Assembly: GCF_001457655.1 (NCBI RefSeq)
Contig: NZ_LN831035.1
Coordinates: forward strand, 186,001-250,000
Origin: Haemophilus influenzae
Lineage (GTDB): Bacteria > Pseudomonadota > Gammaproteobacteria > Enterobacterales > Pasteurellaceae
DNA length: 64,000 nt
Direction of reading: 5' to 3'
How positions within the stretch are numbered: the first letter of the stretch is position 1; every line of letters begins with the position of its first letter. This document shows, piece after piece, positions 45,354-56,684 of the stretch. The notes below the pieces were generated by a model that saw only the letters and a program-made list of their open reading frames with translations, did no database searches and was not told the origin of the DNA. Made by a program: the position numbers and the translations under genes.

Positions 45354-45548
45354 AATTCCACCTTCATAAAATATTTATTTATAAAAAGACAAATCGTAAA
45401 CGATGTGATTTGTTTAGTTATGGTAGATAATTATACCCCTACCTATTCATTTTACAAATACGTAAATTCCGTTTTAAAAGTAACGCACACAGTGAAAATC
45501 TGTTAGATTTCCACCGCACTTTTTTAGCGTTCAACTCCATTTATTTCT

Positions 45549-48500
45549 CTAAAATACCATTCTTGCATTTCTGAATAATCTCATCCACGCGCCGTCTTCT
45601 GTCCAGTTTTCTGGGTGCCAAGAGTTACTCACAGCACGGAACACGCGTTCAGGGTGTGGCATCATAATAGCAACTCGCCCATCCAGATTTGTAATTGCAG
45701 TAATGCCCTCCACAGAGCCATTCGGATTGGCAGGATATAGTTCGGTAGGATTACCGTTATTGTCGATGTATTGTGCAGCAATGATGCCTTGTGCTTTTAA
45801 GCCTACAAGCTGTTCAGCTGATTTAAACTTAACTTGCCCTTCCCCGTGGGAAACCGCAATGGGCATATGTGAGCCAGCCATTCCTGCAAACCAAACTGAA
45901 GCCACTTCATTAATTTTCACTAAACTCACACGAGCTTCAAAGCGTTCAGATTTGTTGCGTACAAAATGCGGCCAGTTTTCTGTACCTGGGATAATTTCCG
46001 CCAAGTTAGAGATCATTTGACAGCCATTACATACACCTAAGGTCAGTGTGTTTGGATTGATAAAAAACTGGCTGAATTGCTCGTGTAATTTCGGGTTAAA
46101 TAAGATGGATTTTGCCCAACCACCCCCTGCGCCAAGCACATCCCCGTAAGAGAAACCGCCACAAGCAACCATTGCATTGAATTCAGCTAAATTGCGACGG
46201 CCAGTCATTAAATCAGACATATGCACGTCAATTGCATTAAAGCCTGCACGATCAAATGCTGCTGCCATTTCATAATGGCTATTTACACCTTGTTCACGCA
46301 AAATTGCAATGGTTGGTTTTACACCTTTATTGATAAATGGTGCAGTAATATCTTCGTTCACATCGTAAGTCAAAAATGCGGATAAACCTTTGTCGTCAGG
46401 GTTTTTCTTAGCTTCAAACTCTTGCTCAGCACAATCTGGATTATCGCGTAAGCGTTGCATTTGGTAAGTTAATTCCGCCCAAATACTACGTAATTCAGTG
46501 CGTTTTTCGCTGAATAATTTATGGCTGCCGCGGCTGATCTCAAAGCGATCATCAGCAGTTACCGTACCTAATTGGTGGGTAATACCAAGCAAATTGTGAG
46601 CTTTCAACACCTCACGTACACTTTCTAATTGGCTATCGGCAACTTGGATAACCGCTCCCAGTTCTTCGTTAAATAATACCGCTAAATCGTTGTCGCCTAA
46701 AGCTGAAATATCAACTTCTACCCCACAATGCCCTGCAAACGCCATTTCTGCAAGAGTTGTGATTAAACCGCCGTCCGAACGGTCGTGATAAGCCAACAAT
46801 TTATCTTCTGCCACTAAAGTTTGCATTGCATTGTAAAAATCTTTTAAGCGTTGAACCTTTACCACATCGGCAGGCTTGTCTCCTAACTGTTTGTACACTT
46901 GAGCAAGTGCAGTCGCACCTAATCGATTATGCCCTTCGCCTAAATCAATTAGCAATAAACTCGATAAACCTTTGTCGGTACGAAGTTGTGGCGTAAGCGT
47001 TTTACGTACATCTTCTACACGAGCAAAAGCGGAAATTACTAATGAAAGTGGGGCAGTCACTGATTTTTGTTCGCCATTATCGATCCAAGTGGTTTTCATC
47101 GACATTGAGTCTTTACCCACAGGAATAGTTAAACCTAACGCAGGACAAAGTTCTTCGCCCACAGCTTTTACTGCTTCATAAAGTCCCGCATCTTCGCCTG
47201 TGTGACCTGCTGCACTCATCCAGTTGGCAGAAAGTTTAATACGTTTCATCTCGCCAATGTGGGTGCCAGCAATGTTAGTAATCGCCTCCGCCACAGCTAA
47301 GCGTGCCGAAGCCGAGAAATTTAGCAAGGCAACTGGAGAGCGTTCGCCCATTGCCATTGCTTCGCCGTGGTAGCTATCCAGTGAAGCAGTAGTAACAGCC
47401 ACATCAGACACGGGGATTTGCCAAGGACCCACCATTTGATCTCGTGCCACCATACCTGTTACAGAACGGTCGCCAATAGTAATTAAGAAAGTTTTTTCTG
47501 CAACAACGGGTAAACGTAATACACGATGGAATGCTTCTTTTAATTGAATACCTTCTGTTTTAAGTGATTGATTTTCCACTGTTTTTGATAAAACCTCACG
47601 CGTCATTTTCGGCGTTTTGCCTAATAACACATTCATTGGTAAATCAATCGGATTATTATCGAAATGACTATCGTGCAAGATTAAATGTTCTGCTTGTGTT
47701 GCTTCGCCAATCACTGCAAAAGGGGCACGTTCACGCTCACAAAGTGCGGTAAATAATTCGAGGTTTTCTGGCGCAACGGCTAATACATAACGTTCTTGCG
47801 ATTCATTACACCAAATTTCCAATGGCGACATACCTTTTTCATCACAAAGAATAGAACGCAGATCGAATTTTCCTCCACGCCTGCCATCATGTACCAATTC
47901 AGGCATTGCATTAGATAAACCACCCGCCCCCACATCGTGAATAAACAGGATTGGATTTTCTTCGCCTAATTGCCAACAGCGGTCAATAACTTCTTGGCAG
48001 CGGCGTTCCATTTCCGGATTTTCACGTTGAACAGAAGCAAAATCTAAATCTTCTTTTGATTTACCACTGTCCATCGAAGAAGCAGCACCACCACCTAAAC
48101 CGATGTTCATTGCTGCCCCACCCAACACGATCAATTTAGCACCGATTGGAATTTCGCCTTTTTGAACCTGTTCGCCACGAATATTACCGATTCCTCCCGC
48201 TAACATAATCGGCTTGTGATAACCGCGTACTTCTTTTCCTGCAAAACTATTTACTTTTTCTTCATAAGTACGGAAATAACCTAATAATGCTGGGCGACCA
48301 AATTCATTATTAAATGCCGCACTACCTAAAGGCGCATCTATCATAATATCTAAGGCAGAAGCAATGCGATTTGGTTTAGACAATGGATTTTCCCAAGGTT
48401 GTTCAAAGTTTGGAATAACGAGGTTAGACACCGAGAAACCTGTTAAACCTGCTTTGGGTTTTGCCCCACGCCCCGTTGCCCCTTCATCACGAATCTCCCC

Positions 48501-49442
48501 GCCAGAGCCTGTTGCAGCACCAGGAAATGGCGAAATTGCTGTGGGATGGTTATGCGTTTCCACTTTCATTAAAATGTGCGCATCTTCTTGATGAACACGA
48601 TATTGTCCATCAGGATCAGGAAACCAACGGCCGACTTTCGAACCTTCCATTACTGCAGCATTATCTTTATAAGCAGAAAGCACAAAATCAGGCGTTTGCT
48701 CAAAGGTATTTTTGATCATTTTAAACAGCGATTTATCCTGTTTTTTGCCATCAATAATCCAATCGGCATTAAAAATTTTATGGCGACAATGCTCTGAATT
48801 CGCTTGTGCAAACATATAAAGCTCCACATCCTGTGGATTACGCTTTAAGGCAGTAAAACTTTCCACTAAATAATCCATCTCATCATCTGCCAACGCTAAA
48901 CCCAAGGCAATATTCGCCCGTTCTAATGCTTGACGGCCACCATTTAAAATATCAATGGTAGTTAATGCTTTGGGTTCTTGTTGAGTAAAAAGCAAGGCTG
49001 CTTCTGTTTCGTGATTTAACACGGTTTCTAACATACGGTCGTGTAATAAATCTTTCAGCGTAGCCAATTCTGCTTCGGTTAAATCACGCTCAATATTGAA
49101 GTAATAGGCTATACCACGTTCAATACGATTTACCTTCGACAAACCACAATTGTGAGCGATGTCTGTCGCTTTTGAAGACCAAGAGGAAATTGTCCCCACT
49201 CGTGGAGTCACAATTAAACAATATCCTGCAGGCTTGAGTTCAGAAAACATTGACCCATAATGCAATAATGCTTGTAATTTAACGATTTCATCTTCTACAA
49301 GCGATGTTTTTTGTTCAACAAAATGCAAATACTCTGCATAAACTGACGTAATAGGCAATTGATATTGCTGGCATTTTTGTTGAAGTTGAGTTAAACGAAA
49401 TTCAGAAAGAGCAGGCGAGCCACGAAAGGTTTTGACAGTCAT
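45549..49442 (-). CDS. purL: Phosphoribosylformylglycinamidine synthase PurL
   Basis: PurL (1297 residues from the ATG at 49442) converts FGAR, glutamine and ATP to FGAM in purine synthesis, with N-terminal and PurM-like catalytic domains and a C-terminal glutaminase. The metal and nucleotide segments [29 protein letters not shown] and [13 protein letters not shown] are present. The glutaminase has nucleophile Cys in [11 protein letters not shown], plus [11 protein letters not shown] longer start at 49511 would put codons in the PurR operator, so I reject it. An uptake signal is inside near 47744. Confidence 0.97.
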   Translation of the reverse strand: MTVKTFRGSPALSEFRLTQLQQKCQQYQLPITSVYAEYLHFVEQKTSLVEDEIVKLQALLHYGSMFSELKPAGYCLIVTPRVGTISSWSSKATDIAHNCGLSKVNRIERGIAYYFNIERDLTEAELATLKDLLHDRMLETVLNHETEAALLFTQQEPKALTTIDILNGGRQALERANIALGLALADDEMDYLVESFTALKRNPQDVELYMFAQANSEHCRHKIFNADWIIDGKKQDKSLFKMIKNTFEQTPDFVLSAYKDNAAVMEGSKVGRWFPDPDGQYRVHQEDAHILMKVETHNHPTAISPFPGAATGSGGEIRDEGATGRGAKPKAGLTGFSVSNLVIPNFEQPWENPLSKPNRIASALDIMIDAPLGSAAFNNEFGRPALLGYFRTYEEKVNSFAGKEVRGYHKPIMLAGGIGNIRGEQVQKGEIPIGAKLIVLGGAAMNIGLGGGAASSMDSGKSKEDLDFASVQRENPEMERRCQEVIDRCWQLGEENPILFIHDVGAGGLSNAMPELVHDGRRGGKFDLRSILCDEKGMSPLEIWCNESQERYVLAVAPENLELFTALCERERAPFAVIGEATQAEHLILHDSHFDNNPIDLPMNVLLGKTPKMTREVLSKTVENQSLKTEGIQLKEAFHRVLRLPVVAEKTFLITIGDRSVTGMVARDQMVGPWQIPVSDVAVTTASLDSYHGEAMAMGERSPVALLNFSASARLAVAEAITNIAGTHIGEMKRIKLSANWMSAAGHTGEDAGLYEAVKAVGEELCPALGLTIPVGKDSMSMKTTWIDNGEQKSVTAPLSLVISAFARVEDVRKTLTPQLRTDKGLSSLLLIDLGEGHNRLGATALAQVYKQLGDKPADVVKVQRLKDFYNAMQTLVAEDKLLAYHDRSDGGLITTLAEMAFAGHCGVEVDISALGDNDLAVLFNEELGAVIQVADSQLESVREVLKAHNLLGITHQLGTVTADDRFEISRGSHKLFSEKRTELRSIWAELTYQMQRLRDNPDCAEQEFEAKKNPDDKGLSAFLTYDVNEDITAPFINKGVKPTIAILREQGVNSHYEMAAAFDRAGFNAIDVHMSDLMTGRRNLAEFNAMVACGGFSYGDVLGAGGGWAKSILFNPKLHEQFSQFFINPNTLTLGVCNGCQMISNLAEIIPGTENWPHFVRNKSERFEARVSLVKINEVASVWFAGMAGSHMPIAVSHGEGQVKFKSAEQLVGLKAQGIIAAQYIDNNGNPTELYPANPNGSVEGITAITNLDGRVAIMMPHPERVFRAVSNSWHPENWTEDGAWMRLFRNARMVF

Positions 49443-49482
49443 ATTGCAGTTCCGTATAAAAGAAAAATAAAAAAACAGACGT

Positions 49483-49488
49483 ATTATA
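49483..49488 (-). promoter_or_regulatory. Candidate purL -10 box
   Basis: TATAAT on the minus strand lies 41 bases before the purL ATG. The -35 region would fall within the PurR box, which fits repression. Confidence 0.6.
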
Positions 49489-49497
49489 ACGAACAAA

Positions 49498-49509
49498 GCA
49501 AACGTTTGC
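49498..49509 (-). promoter_or_regulatory. PurR operator of purL
   Basis: GCAAACGTTTGC is a perfect 12-base palindrome matching the core of the PurR operator (ACGCAAACGTTTGCGT). It sits where the purL promoter must be, about 56 bases before the start codon. I infer hypoxanthine/guanine-dependent repression. Confidence 0.87.
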
Positions 49510-49768
49510 ATTCAAAATAAAACAATAAGATTTATGTTCAAACATACTCCCTATTTTCAAGTAATACAAAGCTTATACTCGCTCTACAACCGCTAAAAAA
49601 TCAATCAATTTATCTATTGCTAATAAATTTTAAAACCTTATGAACAGCCAGCCAAAGATAACCCAATTGAAGTATTTTTGTTTGATAATGTGATATAACA
49701 GACGTAAAATTACACACTTTCATAAACTCGGAAATTTTTATACTTTTAATTAATTTAAGGATACAACA

Positions 49769-50020
49769 ATGAGCTTATTTTCAGAACCATCTAAACGTCG
49801 TTATGGCGTTGCAATTTTTTGCAGGTTTTATCTCTGCTTTCGTTAAATGGGGAGCGGAGCATCCTTTTCCACCGAGCAGCCCTATTGATTTCACGGATTT
49901 AACTGGATTGGGGTAACGCACATACTGTTTTCATTAGTCTTTGCTATTGGTTATTGTGTGGTGGCTGAAATTTTCCCGAAAATCAAATTCTGGATAGCTT
50001 TAATTGGTGGAAATAATTAG
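49769..50020 (+). pseudogene. YagU-family (DUF1440) inner membrane protein remnant
   Basis: Three frames together encode pieces of a YagU-like protein: MSLFSEPSKRRYGVA from 49769, then [24 protein letters not shown] in a second frame, then [20 protein letters not shown] and [10 protein letters not shown] in a third, ending at 50020. E. coli YagU has the same blocks, but with about 45 extra residues between them and about 80 more at the end. The gene therefore has frameshifts, an internal deletion and a lost C-terminus. Its start region looks intact (AAGGATACAACAATG). Confidence 0.87.
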
Positions 50021-50073
50021 AAAGCGTGGTATAGTTTAAACACTTTTCACTTAATCTAAATAAAGAGGATTTT

Positions 50074-50571
50074 ATGACAGTTACATTAGCAGGAAACCCT
50101 ATTGAAGTTGGCGGACATTTCCCTCAAGTGGGCGAAATAGTAGAAAACTTTATTTTAGTCGGTAATGATTTAGCCGATGTTGCATTAAACGATTTTGCAG
50201 GTAAACGCAAAGTCCTAAATATTTTTCCAAGCATCGACACAGGTGTGTGTGCGACTTCAGTACGTAAATTTAACCAACAAGCGGTAAAATTAAGTAATAC
50301 TGTTGTGCTTTGTATTTCAGCAGACTTGCCCTTTGCTCAAGCTCGTTTTTGTGGAGCTGAAGGGATTGAAAATGCCAAAACAGTTTCGACTTTCCGTAAC
50401 CACGCATTACACTCACAATTAGGCGTAGATATTCAAACTGGCCCGTTGGCAGGTTTAACTTCTCGTGCGGTTATTGTGTTAGATGAACAAAACAATGTTT
50501 TACACAGCCAGTTAGTTGAAGAAATTAAAGAAGAGCCAAACTATGAAGCTGCATTGGCAGTGTTAGCGTAG
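50074..50571 (+). CDS. tpx: Thiol peroxidase Tpx
   Basis: Tpx (165 residues) is an atypical 2-Cys peroxiredoxin that reduces hydroperoxides using thioredoxin. The peroxidatic cysteine lies in [17 protein letters not shown] (about residue 60). The resolving cysteine is in [13 protein letters not shown] (about 94). Length and motifs match E. coli Tpx closely. An AAAGAGG site precedes the ATG, and a terminator follows. Confidence 0.97.
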   Translation: MTVTLAGNPIEVGGHFPQVGEIVENFILVGNDLADVALNDFAGKRKVLNIFPSIDTGVCATSVRKFNQQAVKLSNTVVLCISADLPFAQARFCGAEGIENAKTVSTFRNHALHSQLGVDIQTGPLAGLTSRAVIVLDEQNNVLHSQLVEEIKEEPNYEAALAVLA

Positions 50572-50593
50572 TAGATAAAAGATTTAAAACAAG

Positions 50594-50618
50594 AACCGCC
50601 GAGAGGCGGTTTTTTATT
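50594..50618 (+). terminator. Intrinsic terminator after tpx
   Basis: AACCGCC, loop GAGA and GGCGGTT are followed by TTTTTATT about 20 bases after the tpx stop, giving a strong terminator. Confidence 0.88.
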
Positions 50619-50751
50619 ATGCTAATAATCTATTTCTTTAAGTAAAAAATCTAGAGATTGTATGAAAAATGCTTGTTCTGATTACTTAAAGTTATCAAAC
50701 AGCTCAATAAAAATATATTTAGATACAAAATGTTTACGCTAATTTAAGAAA

Positions 50752-50785
50752 AACGCCCCATCTTTTTTAAGATAAATGGGGAAAA
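50752..50785 (-). terminator. Terminator after dapF
   Basis: On the minus strand CCCCAT and ATGGGG arms, extended by ATCTT/AAGAT with a small bulge, are followed by CGTTTTTC. It lies directly after the dapF stop. Confidence 0.72.
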
Positions 50786-50789
50786 AATA

Positions 50790-51614
50790 TTAAAGAGTTA
50801 TAAACCCATCATAAATATGGGTCGCCTCGCCTGTCATATAAAGTGGATGACCAACACCATTCCATTCGATCATGAGCGAACCGCCCGGTAAATCTACTTG
50901 GACATTGTTGTTTAATAAGCCTTGCATAATTCCAACTGCAACAGCTGCACAAGCACCACTTCCACAGGCTTGAGTTTCGCCAGCACCACGTTCATAAACT
51001 CTAAGCTTAATATGTTCTTTGTTGATGATTTGCATAAAACCAGCATTGACACGCTCAGGAAAACGTTCGTGGCTTTCTAACAAAGGACCAAGCTGTTCAA
51101 CATTTGCTGTTTGAATATCATCTACTTGTACAACACAATGAGGATTCCCCATTGAAACTGCACCACATAGTACGGTTTGAATATCTGTACGCAGAATATA
51201 ATTTTTCTCAAATTTATTTGCGGTAAATGGAATTTTTGCTGGTTCCCAAATTGGTTCGCCCATATTCACACGAATTTGATTATCATCTTTTACCGTCAAA
51301 ACCATATTACCCTTTTGTGTGCTAACCGAGATGTCTTTTTTGTTAGTTAGCCCTTTTAATGTCACAAACCGAGCAAAACAACGAGCACCATTTCCGCATT
51401 GCGAAACTTCGCTTCCATCAGCATTAAAAATTCTATAATGAAAGTCGAGTTCAGGATCGTAAGGAGCTTCAACAATTAAAAGTTGATCAAACCCAATTCC
51501 ACAATGGCGATTGGCTAAACGTCGGATCGTTTCTGGAGTAAAAAACACATTTTGAGTGACTCCATCAACCACAACAAAATCGTTACCTAATCCGTGCATT
51601 TTGGAAAACTGCAT
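50790..51614 (-). CDS. dapF: Diaminopimelate epimerase
   Basis: DapF (274 residues) converts LL- to meso-diaminopimelate for lysine and peptidoglycan, without cofactor. The two catalytic cysteines are Cys73 in [10 protein letters not shown] and Cys217 in QACGSGAC. The H. influenzae enzyme is the structural reference for this family. It is a single gene between terminators, convergent with tpx. Confidence 0.98.
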
Positions 51615-51698
51615 TTTTCCATCCTTTGTATAAATTCAAGATTTTTGCATTATAAAGAGCGGCAAAAATCATGGCAAATAAAGCACTCTAGTATAAGC

Positions 51699-51738
51699 AA
51701 AGTGCGGTAAAAATACCGTAAATTTTTACCGCACTTTA
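51699..51738 (-). terminator. Uptake-signal-pair terminator after lexA
   Basis: AAAGTGCGGTAAAAAT and ATTTTTACCGCACTTT, about 8 bases apart, make a long stem containing two exact uptake signals, directly beyond the lexA stop. Confidence 0.87.
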
Positions 51739-51756
51739 TTCATTCTTGGTACCAGA

Positions 51757-52380
51757 TTACATCCAAGCGTTATTGCGAATAATGCCTACTGCAATACCTT
51801 CAATTTCAAAATTTTTTTGTTCTTCAAGATTGACTACTATAGGATCAAATTCTTCATTTTCTGCGTGTAGATAAATGATAGAACCTTTTTTCTCAAGACG
51901 TTTTACTGTTACTTCATCTTCAATACGTGCAACCACAATTTGTCCGTTACGTACATCCTTAGTACTATGCACAGCTAATAAATCACCATCTAAGATACCA
52001 ACATTTTTCATTGATAAACCATAAACTTTAAGTAAGAAGTCAGCCTGTGGTTTAAACATATCTGCATCTACTCGATATGTCGCTTCAATATGCTGCTCTG
52101 CAAGAATCGGTTCTCCAGCAGCCACGCGCCCTACAAGCGGTAAACCGTCAAATTCATCATTCGAACTATTGTCTAAAATACGAATACCACGAGATGCGCC
52201 GGGAATGATTTCGATTGCACCTTTACGTGAAAGTGCTTTCAAATGTTCTTCTGCGGCATTTGCAGATTTGAAACCTAATTCTCGAGATATTTCTGCTCGT
52301 GTTGGTGGCATACCTGTTGTTTCCAAATGGCGTTTTAATAAATCCAACACTTCTTGTTGGCGTGCGGTTAATGGTCTCAT
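51757..52380 (-). CDS. lexA: SOS repressor LexA
   Basis: LexA (207 residues from the ATG at 52380) represses SOS genes and self-cleaves with RecA filaments. The N-terminal winged helix-turn-helix ([42 protein letters not shown]) is followed by the cleavage site Ala88-Gly89 (VAAGEP). The catalytic dyad is Ser123 (GLSMKN) and Lys160 (VTVKRL). A GTG six bases upstream could also start it, adding two residues. Two operators overlap the promoter region, so autoregulation is expected. Confidence 0.97.
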
Positions 52381-52388
52381 ATACACTC

Positions 52389-52404
52389 CTGTTTTTAAAT
52401 ACAG
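52389..52404 (-). promoter_or_regulatory. LexA operator 1 (proximal)
   Basis: CTGTATTTAAAAACAG on the minus strand is an exact CTGT-N8-ACAG SOS box, ending about 9 bases before the lexA ATG. Confidence 0.87.
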
Positions 52405-52408
52405 ATAA

Positions 52409-52424
52409 CTGGTATTGTATACAG
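52409..52424 (-). promoter_or_regulatory. LexA operator 2 (distal)
   Basis: CTGTATACAATACCAG on the minus strand matches CTGT-N8-ACAG at all but one base. It is centred 20 bases from operator 1, the same tandem arrangement as in E. coli lexA. Confidence 0.82.
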
Positions 52425-52634
52425 ATTGTGTAAAGTTGCAACTGTTATTTTTTAAATCTGTGTATTAAGTCACATTTTGTCGCCAAATTTTCTAAATTAG
52501 TTGAGATCGGATGTGTTAAAATATTTGAGTTTTTGGACGATAAAAACACCAAAGGGCTAAAAATAGTTCTATTCACAAACTGCTTTTTAAACGTCTATAA
52601 GATCTACAAACTTATAACAAAGAGAAAATTTATT

Positions 52635-55067
52635 ATGGCAAATTTTATAAATATGTATCGCCAATTATTGAGCTTGCCGCTGTCTGCATTGGTGAAAAAT
52701 AATCCTATTCCCGCCAATCCAATAGAAGAGCTTTCACTTAATATTCATCAACCTATTGTTTATGTTTTGCCTTATACATCTCAAACTGATTTCGTTATTT
52801 TCCGCCGAAATTGCTTAGCGTTAGGCTTGCCCGATCCCGCAGAGAAAAATGAAATTAATGGCGTTAAGTTACCACGTTATGTATATTTAGACGAAGGTCG
52901 CCGAATTTTTAAATCAAAAGGTGCAAAAGACGAAACCACTACCATTTTCAATAAATATCTTGAATTACACCGCACTTCTGAAAGTTTAGATGTGCAACTT
53001 ATTCCTGTTTCTGTTCTTTGGGGACGTTCTCCTGGACAAGAAGATAAATCAGATTTGCCTAATTTGCGTTTATTAAATGGTATACAAAAAACATTTGCAG
53101 CAATTTGGTTTGGACGTGATACTTTTGTGCGTTTTTCTCAAGCGGTTTCATTACGTTATATGGTAGTTGAACATGGCTCAGATGAAAAAATTGCACAAAA
53201 GCTGGCTCGAGTTGCAAAAATGCACTTCGCAAAACAACGTATTTCAGCGACAGGCCCTCGTTTACCAAATCGTCAAGCAATGTTTAATAAATTATTGCAA
53301 TCAGAAGCAATCCGACGAGCAATTGAAGATGAAGCAAAATCAAAAAATATCAGTATTGAAAAAGCACAAAAAGAAGCATATAAAATTTTGGATGAAATTG
53401 CAGCTGATGTCAGCCATTCAAGTTTACGTGCAGTAGATCGTTTTTTACGTTGGCTTTGGAATAAACTTTATTCAGGTATTGATGTACAAAATTCGAATCG
53501 TGTCCGTAAATTAGCGTTAGAAGGTCATGAAATTGTTTATGTGCCTTGCCACCGTAGTCATATTGATTACTTATTGCTTTCTTATGTGCTTTATCATCAA
53601 GGTCTTGTTCCGCCACATATCGCGGCAGGGATTAACTTAAATTTCTGGCCTATAGGTAGAATGTTTCGTAGTTGGGGGGCATTCTTTATTCGCCGCACTT
53701 TTAAGGGAAATCGACTATATTCTGCCATTTTTCGCGAATATTTATCAGAACTATTCCATCGAGGCTATTCCGTCGAATATTTTATTGAGGGCGGTCGTTC
53801 TCGTACAGGTCGTTTACTGGCACCAAAAACAGGTATGATGTCAATGACACTTCAAGCATTGCAACATAGTCAAACTCGCCCCATTTCGATTGTTCCTGTT
53901 TACGTTGGTTATGAACACGTATTAGAAGTAGACACTTATGCTAAGGAATTACGTGGTGCAGCGAAAGAAAAAGAAAATGCGGGTTTAGTACTTCGTGTAA
54001 TTAAAAAATTACGTAATCTTGGTCAAGGTTTTGTAAATTTTGGTGAGCCAATTACGCTTTCAAACTATTTGAGCCAACATTTCCCTGATTGGAAAGAGCA
54101 AAATCACGAAGAAAAACCACAATGGTTTACACCTGCGGTAAATAATATTTCTAAACAAGTAATGATTAATATTAACAAAGCAGCGGCAGTTAATTCAATG
54201 AACCTTGTGGGTACAGCACTACTTTCATCTCGTCAGCGAGCACTTTCACGTGAGCAACTGTTAGAACAACTTAGTAGTTATCAACAATTGTTACAAAATG
54301 TCCCTTATTCTACGGACGTAGTGCTACCAAATGTGACACCGCAAGCAATGTTAGAACACGTATTAGCTTTAGATCGTATAGGTGTGTTAATTGAAAAAGA
54401 TAATTTTGGCGAAATTGTACGCTTAGAACGTTCATCTGCTGTACTAATGACTTATTATCGTAATAATATTCAGCATCTATTCGTATTACCATCTTTAGTT
54501 GCGAGTATTATTTTGCATTACGAAGCGATCCAAAAAGATTTATTATTAGACGCGATTAGAAAAATTTACCCTTTCTTACAAGGCGAATTGTTCTTACATT
54601 TCAATGAAGATGAATTGAATGTACAAATCCATCAAATCATTAATGAATTTGCACGCCAAAGCGTTATTAATTCAAATGATAACTTCTTATCTATTAATAA
54701 ATCAAAAGTACGAATTTTACAGCTTTGGTCTGCGGGAACGCGGGAAATCTTGCAACGTTATTACATTACTGTCACTATTTTACAAAAACAACCTGCTATT
54801 TCTCGAGCTGAACTTGAAAAAGAAAGCCAGCTTGTTGCTCAACGTTTATCAGTATTACACGGCATAAATGCACCAGAATTCTTTGATAAAGCGGTTTTTT
54901 CAAGCTTTATTGCAAACTTGAAAGAGCAACGTTACTTTGATGAATCTGGTTATACTGTTCTTGATAAAATAGAAGAATTAGCTTCAACGCTTTCCCATTT
55001 GATTTCAACAGAAATTTGCTTAACGGTGAAAGGAACAATTGAAAAATCCGAAGATCTTTCTTCATAA
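52635..55067 (+). CDS. plsB: Glycerol-3-phosphate acyltransferase PlsB
   Basis: PlsB (810 residues) acylates sn-glycerol-3-phosphate at position 1 in the inner membrane, starting phospholipid synthesis. The HX4D motif is at His306-Asp311 (CHRSHIDY), the same numbering as E. coli. [16 protein letters not shown] (about 396-411) and [10 protein letters not shown] follow. I chose the ATG at 52635 because it restores the family's N-terminus; upstream codons to 52533 are unlikely. It is divergent from lexA, as in E. coli. An uptake signal lies near 52969. Confidence 0.96.
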
Positions 55068-55077
55068 AACAATACTG

Positions 55078-55104
55078 AGGGCATCATTGATGCCCTTTCT
55101 TTTA
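55078..55104. terminator. Terminator between convergent plsB and ndh
   Basis: AGGGCATC, loop ATT and GATGCCCT are followed by TTCTTTTAT, about 10 bases after the plsB stop. Confidence 0.82.
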
Positions 55105-55146
55105 TATAAATGATTTAGATCGCATTTAACGAAAAATTATACTTAA

Positions 55147-56481
55147 TCAATGCAATTTTAATCTTGGTTTTAAATAACGATTCAATTTATCAACGAGAAT
55201 AATCAAACCAATTTTAATACAACCGTGCAAAGCATGTTGGTGCATTCGATACAAAGACACATAAGCAAACTGCGCAAATTTACCTTGAACGGTAAGTGGA
55301 TTTTTACCAAACTTATTGGTTAGACTACCAAGTGCGGTAAAATTTGACAGAGAAACTAAAGTACCTTTATCGTTATATTTAAAAGATTTCAGTGGTTTAT
55401 TTTCAAACAATGCAAAAATATTTTTTGCACAAGCCTTTGCCATTTGATGTGCAGCTTGCGCTCTTGGCGGAACCAATTTACCATTTGATTGTATTAATGC
55501 AGCACAATCGCCAATCGCAAAAATACTATCATCAACGGTAGTTTGAAGTGTATCTTTAACCACTAATTGATTGATACGATTAATTTCTAATCCATCAAAT
55601 TGCTGCGTTACTGTTGAGGCGCGAACTCCTGCTGCCCAAACAATAAGATCAGCTTTAATCTCCCCGCCATCTTTGGTAATAAGTGTATTTGGCTGCGCCT
55701 CAGTAATCATTGTGTTTAATTGCACATTGGTGCCCATTTCCTTTAATTCATCTAACACTGCAGCAGATAAATTTTCAGGTAATGCTGGCAATAAACGTGT
55801 TCCTGCTTCGACTAAAGTAACTTGTAAGCAAGAACTATCAATTTTACCATAACCGTAAGAAGACAAATCTTCAGCCGCATGATAAAGTTCTGCGGTTAAT
55901 TCCACACCAGTAGCACCACCTCCCACAATAGCAATATTTACTTTATTTTCATCCACTAACTTTTGTTTAAATTCTTCTTCGCCAATGTCATCTAATGCGC
56001 GGTTTTCTGAAAATTTTAAAAATAATTCCAACAGTTTATGTTGAAAACGTAAAGCCTGTTTTGAACTATCTAAAAAAATACAATTATCAGCCACCCCTTT
56101 TGTGTTGAAATCATTAGATTTACTGCCAATGGCAATCACTAAATAATCGTAAGGAATTCGACGAGCAATGACAAGCATATCGCCCTCTTGTCCATAAACA
56201 GGTGCAAGTTCAACATATTTTTGCTCGCGATTAATACGTATAATTGAACCTTGCTCAAAACTGAAAAAATGATTTTTACCGTGCGCACGATAACTTAAAG
56301 AATCAACGCCATCATCCATTACGCCTGTTGCAATTTCATGCAATAAGGGTTTCCATAAATGGGTGGCATTGCGATCAACCAGCGTTACTTTAGCTTGTTT
56401 TTGACGACCTAATTTATTACCCAAAAATGTTGCTAATTCAATACCGCCAGCACCCCCACCAACGATCACGACGTTTTTCAT
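55147..56481 (-). CDS. ndh: NADH dehydrogenase II (NDH-2)
   Basis: Ndh (444 residues) is the single-subunit, non-proton-pumping NADH:quinone oxidoreductase of the inner membrane. The FAD-binding VGGGAGGIELATFLGNKLGR (about 5-24) and NAD-binding VGGGATGVELTAELYHAAEDL (about 185-205) are intact. The quinone-side C-terminal amphipathic segment is present. This enzyme would complement the Na+-pumping NQR typical of the genus. An uptake signal lies inside near 55330. Confidence 0.95.
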   Translation of the reverse strand: MKNVVIVGGGAGGIELATFLGNKLGRQKQAKVTLVDRNATHLWKPLLHEIATGVMDDGVDSLSYRAHGKNHFFSFEQGSIIRINREQKYVELAPVYGQEGDMLVIARRIPYDYLVIAIGSKSNDFNTKGVADNCIFLDSSKQALRFQHKLLELFLKFSENRALDDIGEEEFKQKLVDENKVNIAIVGGGATGVELTAELYHAAEDLSSYGYGKIDSSCLQVTLVEAGTRLLPALPENLSAAVLDELKEMGTNVQLNTMITEAQPNTLITKDGGEIKADLIVWAAGVRASTVTQQFDGLEINRINQLVVKDTLQTTVDDSIFAIGDCAALIQSNGKLVPPRAQAAHQMAKACAKNIFALFENKPLKSFKYNDKGTLVSLSNFTALGSLTNKFGKNPLTVQGKFAQFAYVSLYRMHQHALHGCIKIGLIILVDKLNRYLKPRLKLH

Positions 56482-56568
56482 AAAGCTCTCCTAAAAGTTT
56501 AAATTGTTAAAAATGTTACATTAATGTAATGATAACATAACAACGAAACAGGGCGGAAAACTTTCATA

Positions 56569-56610
56569 AAAATAACCGCACTTATATATCAAAGTGCGGT
56601 TATTTTTTTG
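56569..56610. terminator. Inverted uptake-signal pair between ndh and dcuB
   Basis: AAAATAACCGCACTT and AAGTGCGGTTATTTTTT are inverted about 10 bases apart, giving a strong stem and T-tail. It lies upstream of ndh and downstream of dcuB on the same strand, so it can insulate ndh from dcuB transcription. Confidence 0.82.
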
Positions 56611-56640
56611 AGTTATTTTAAGTTGATATTAGAATAACAA

Positions 56641-56664
56641 AAACGGTGCTATTTCAGCACCGTT
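56641..56664 (-). terminator. Terminator after dcuB
   Basis: AAACGGTGC and GCACCGTT around an AT-rich loop form a stem about 20 bases after the dcuB stop. The T-tail is modest. Together with the uptake-signal pair it gives double termination. Confidence 0.7.
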
Positions 56665-56684
56665 CTTTGTTATCGAATCACATT

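Noticed and set aside
49443-49511. Longer purL start at 49511
   Set aside because: It would put codons through the PurR operator and promoter. The conserved N-terminus is [15 protein letters not shown].
50074-50571. [10 protein letters not shown] in Tpx as an altered active site
   Set aside because: Gly before Val-Cys is also found in E. coli Tpx as I remember it, so it is normal for the subfamily.
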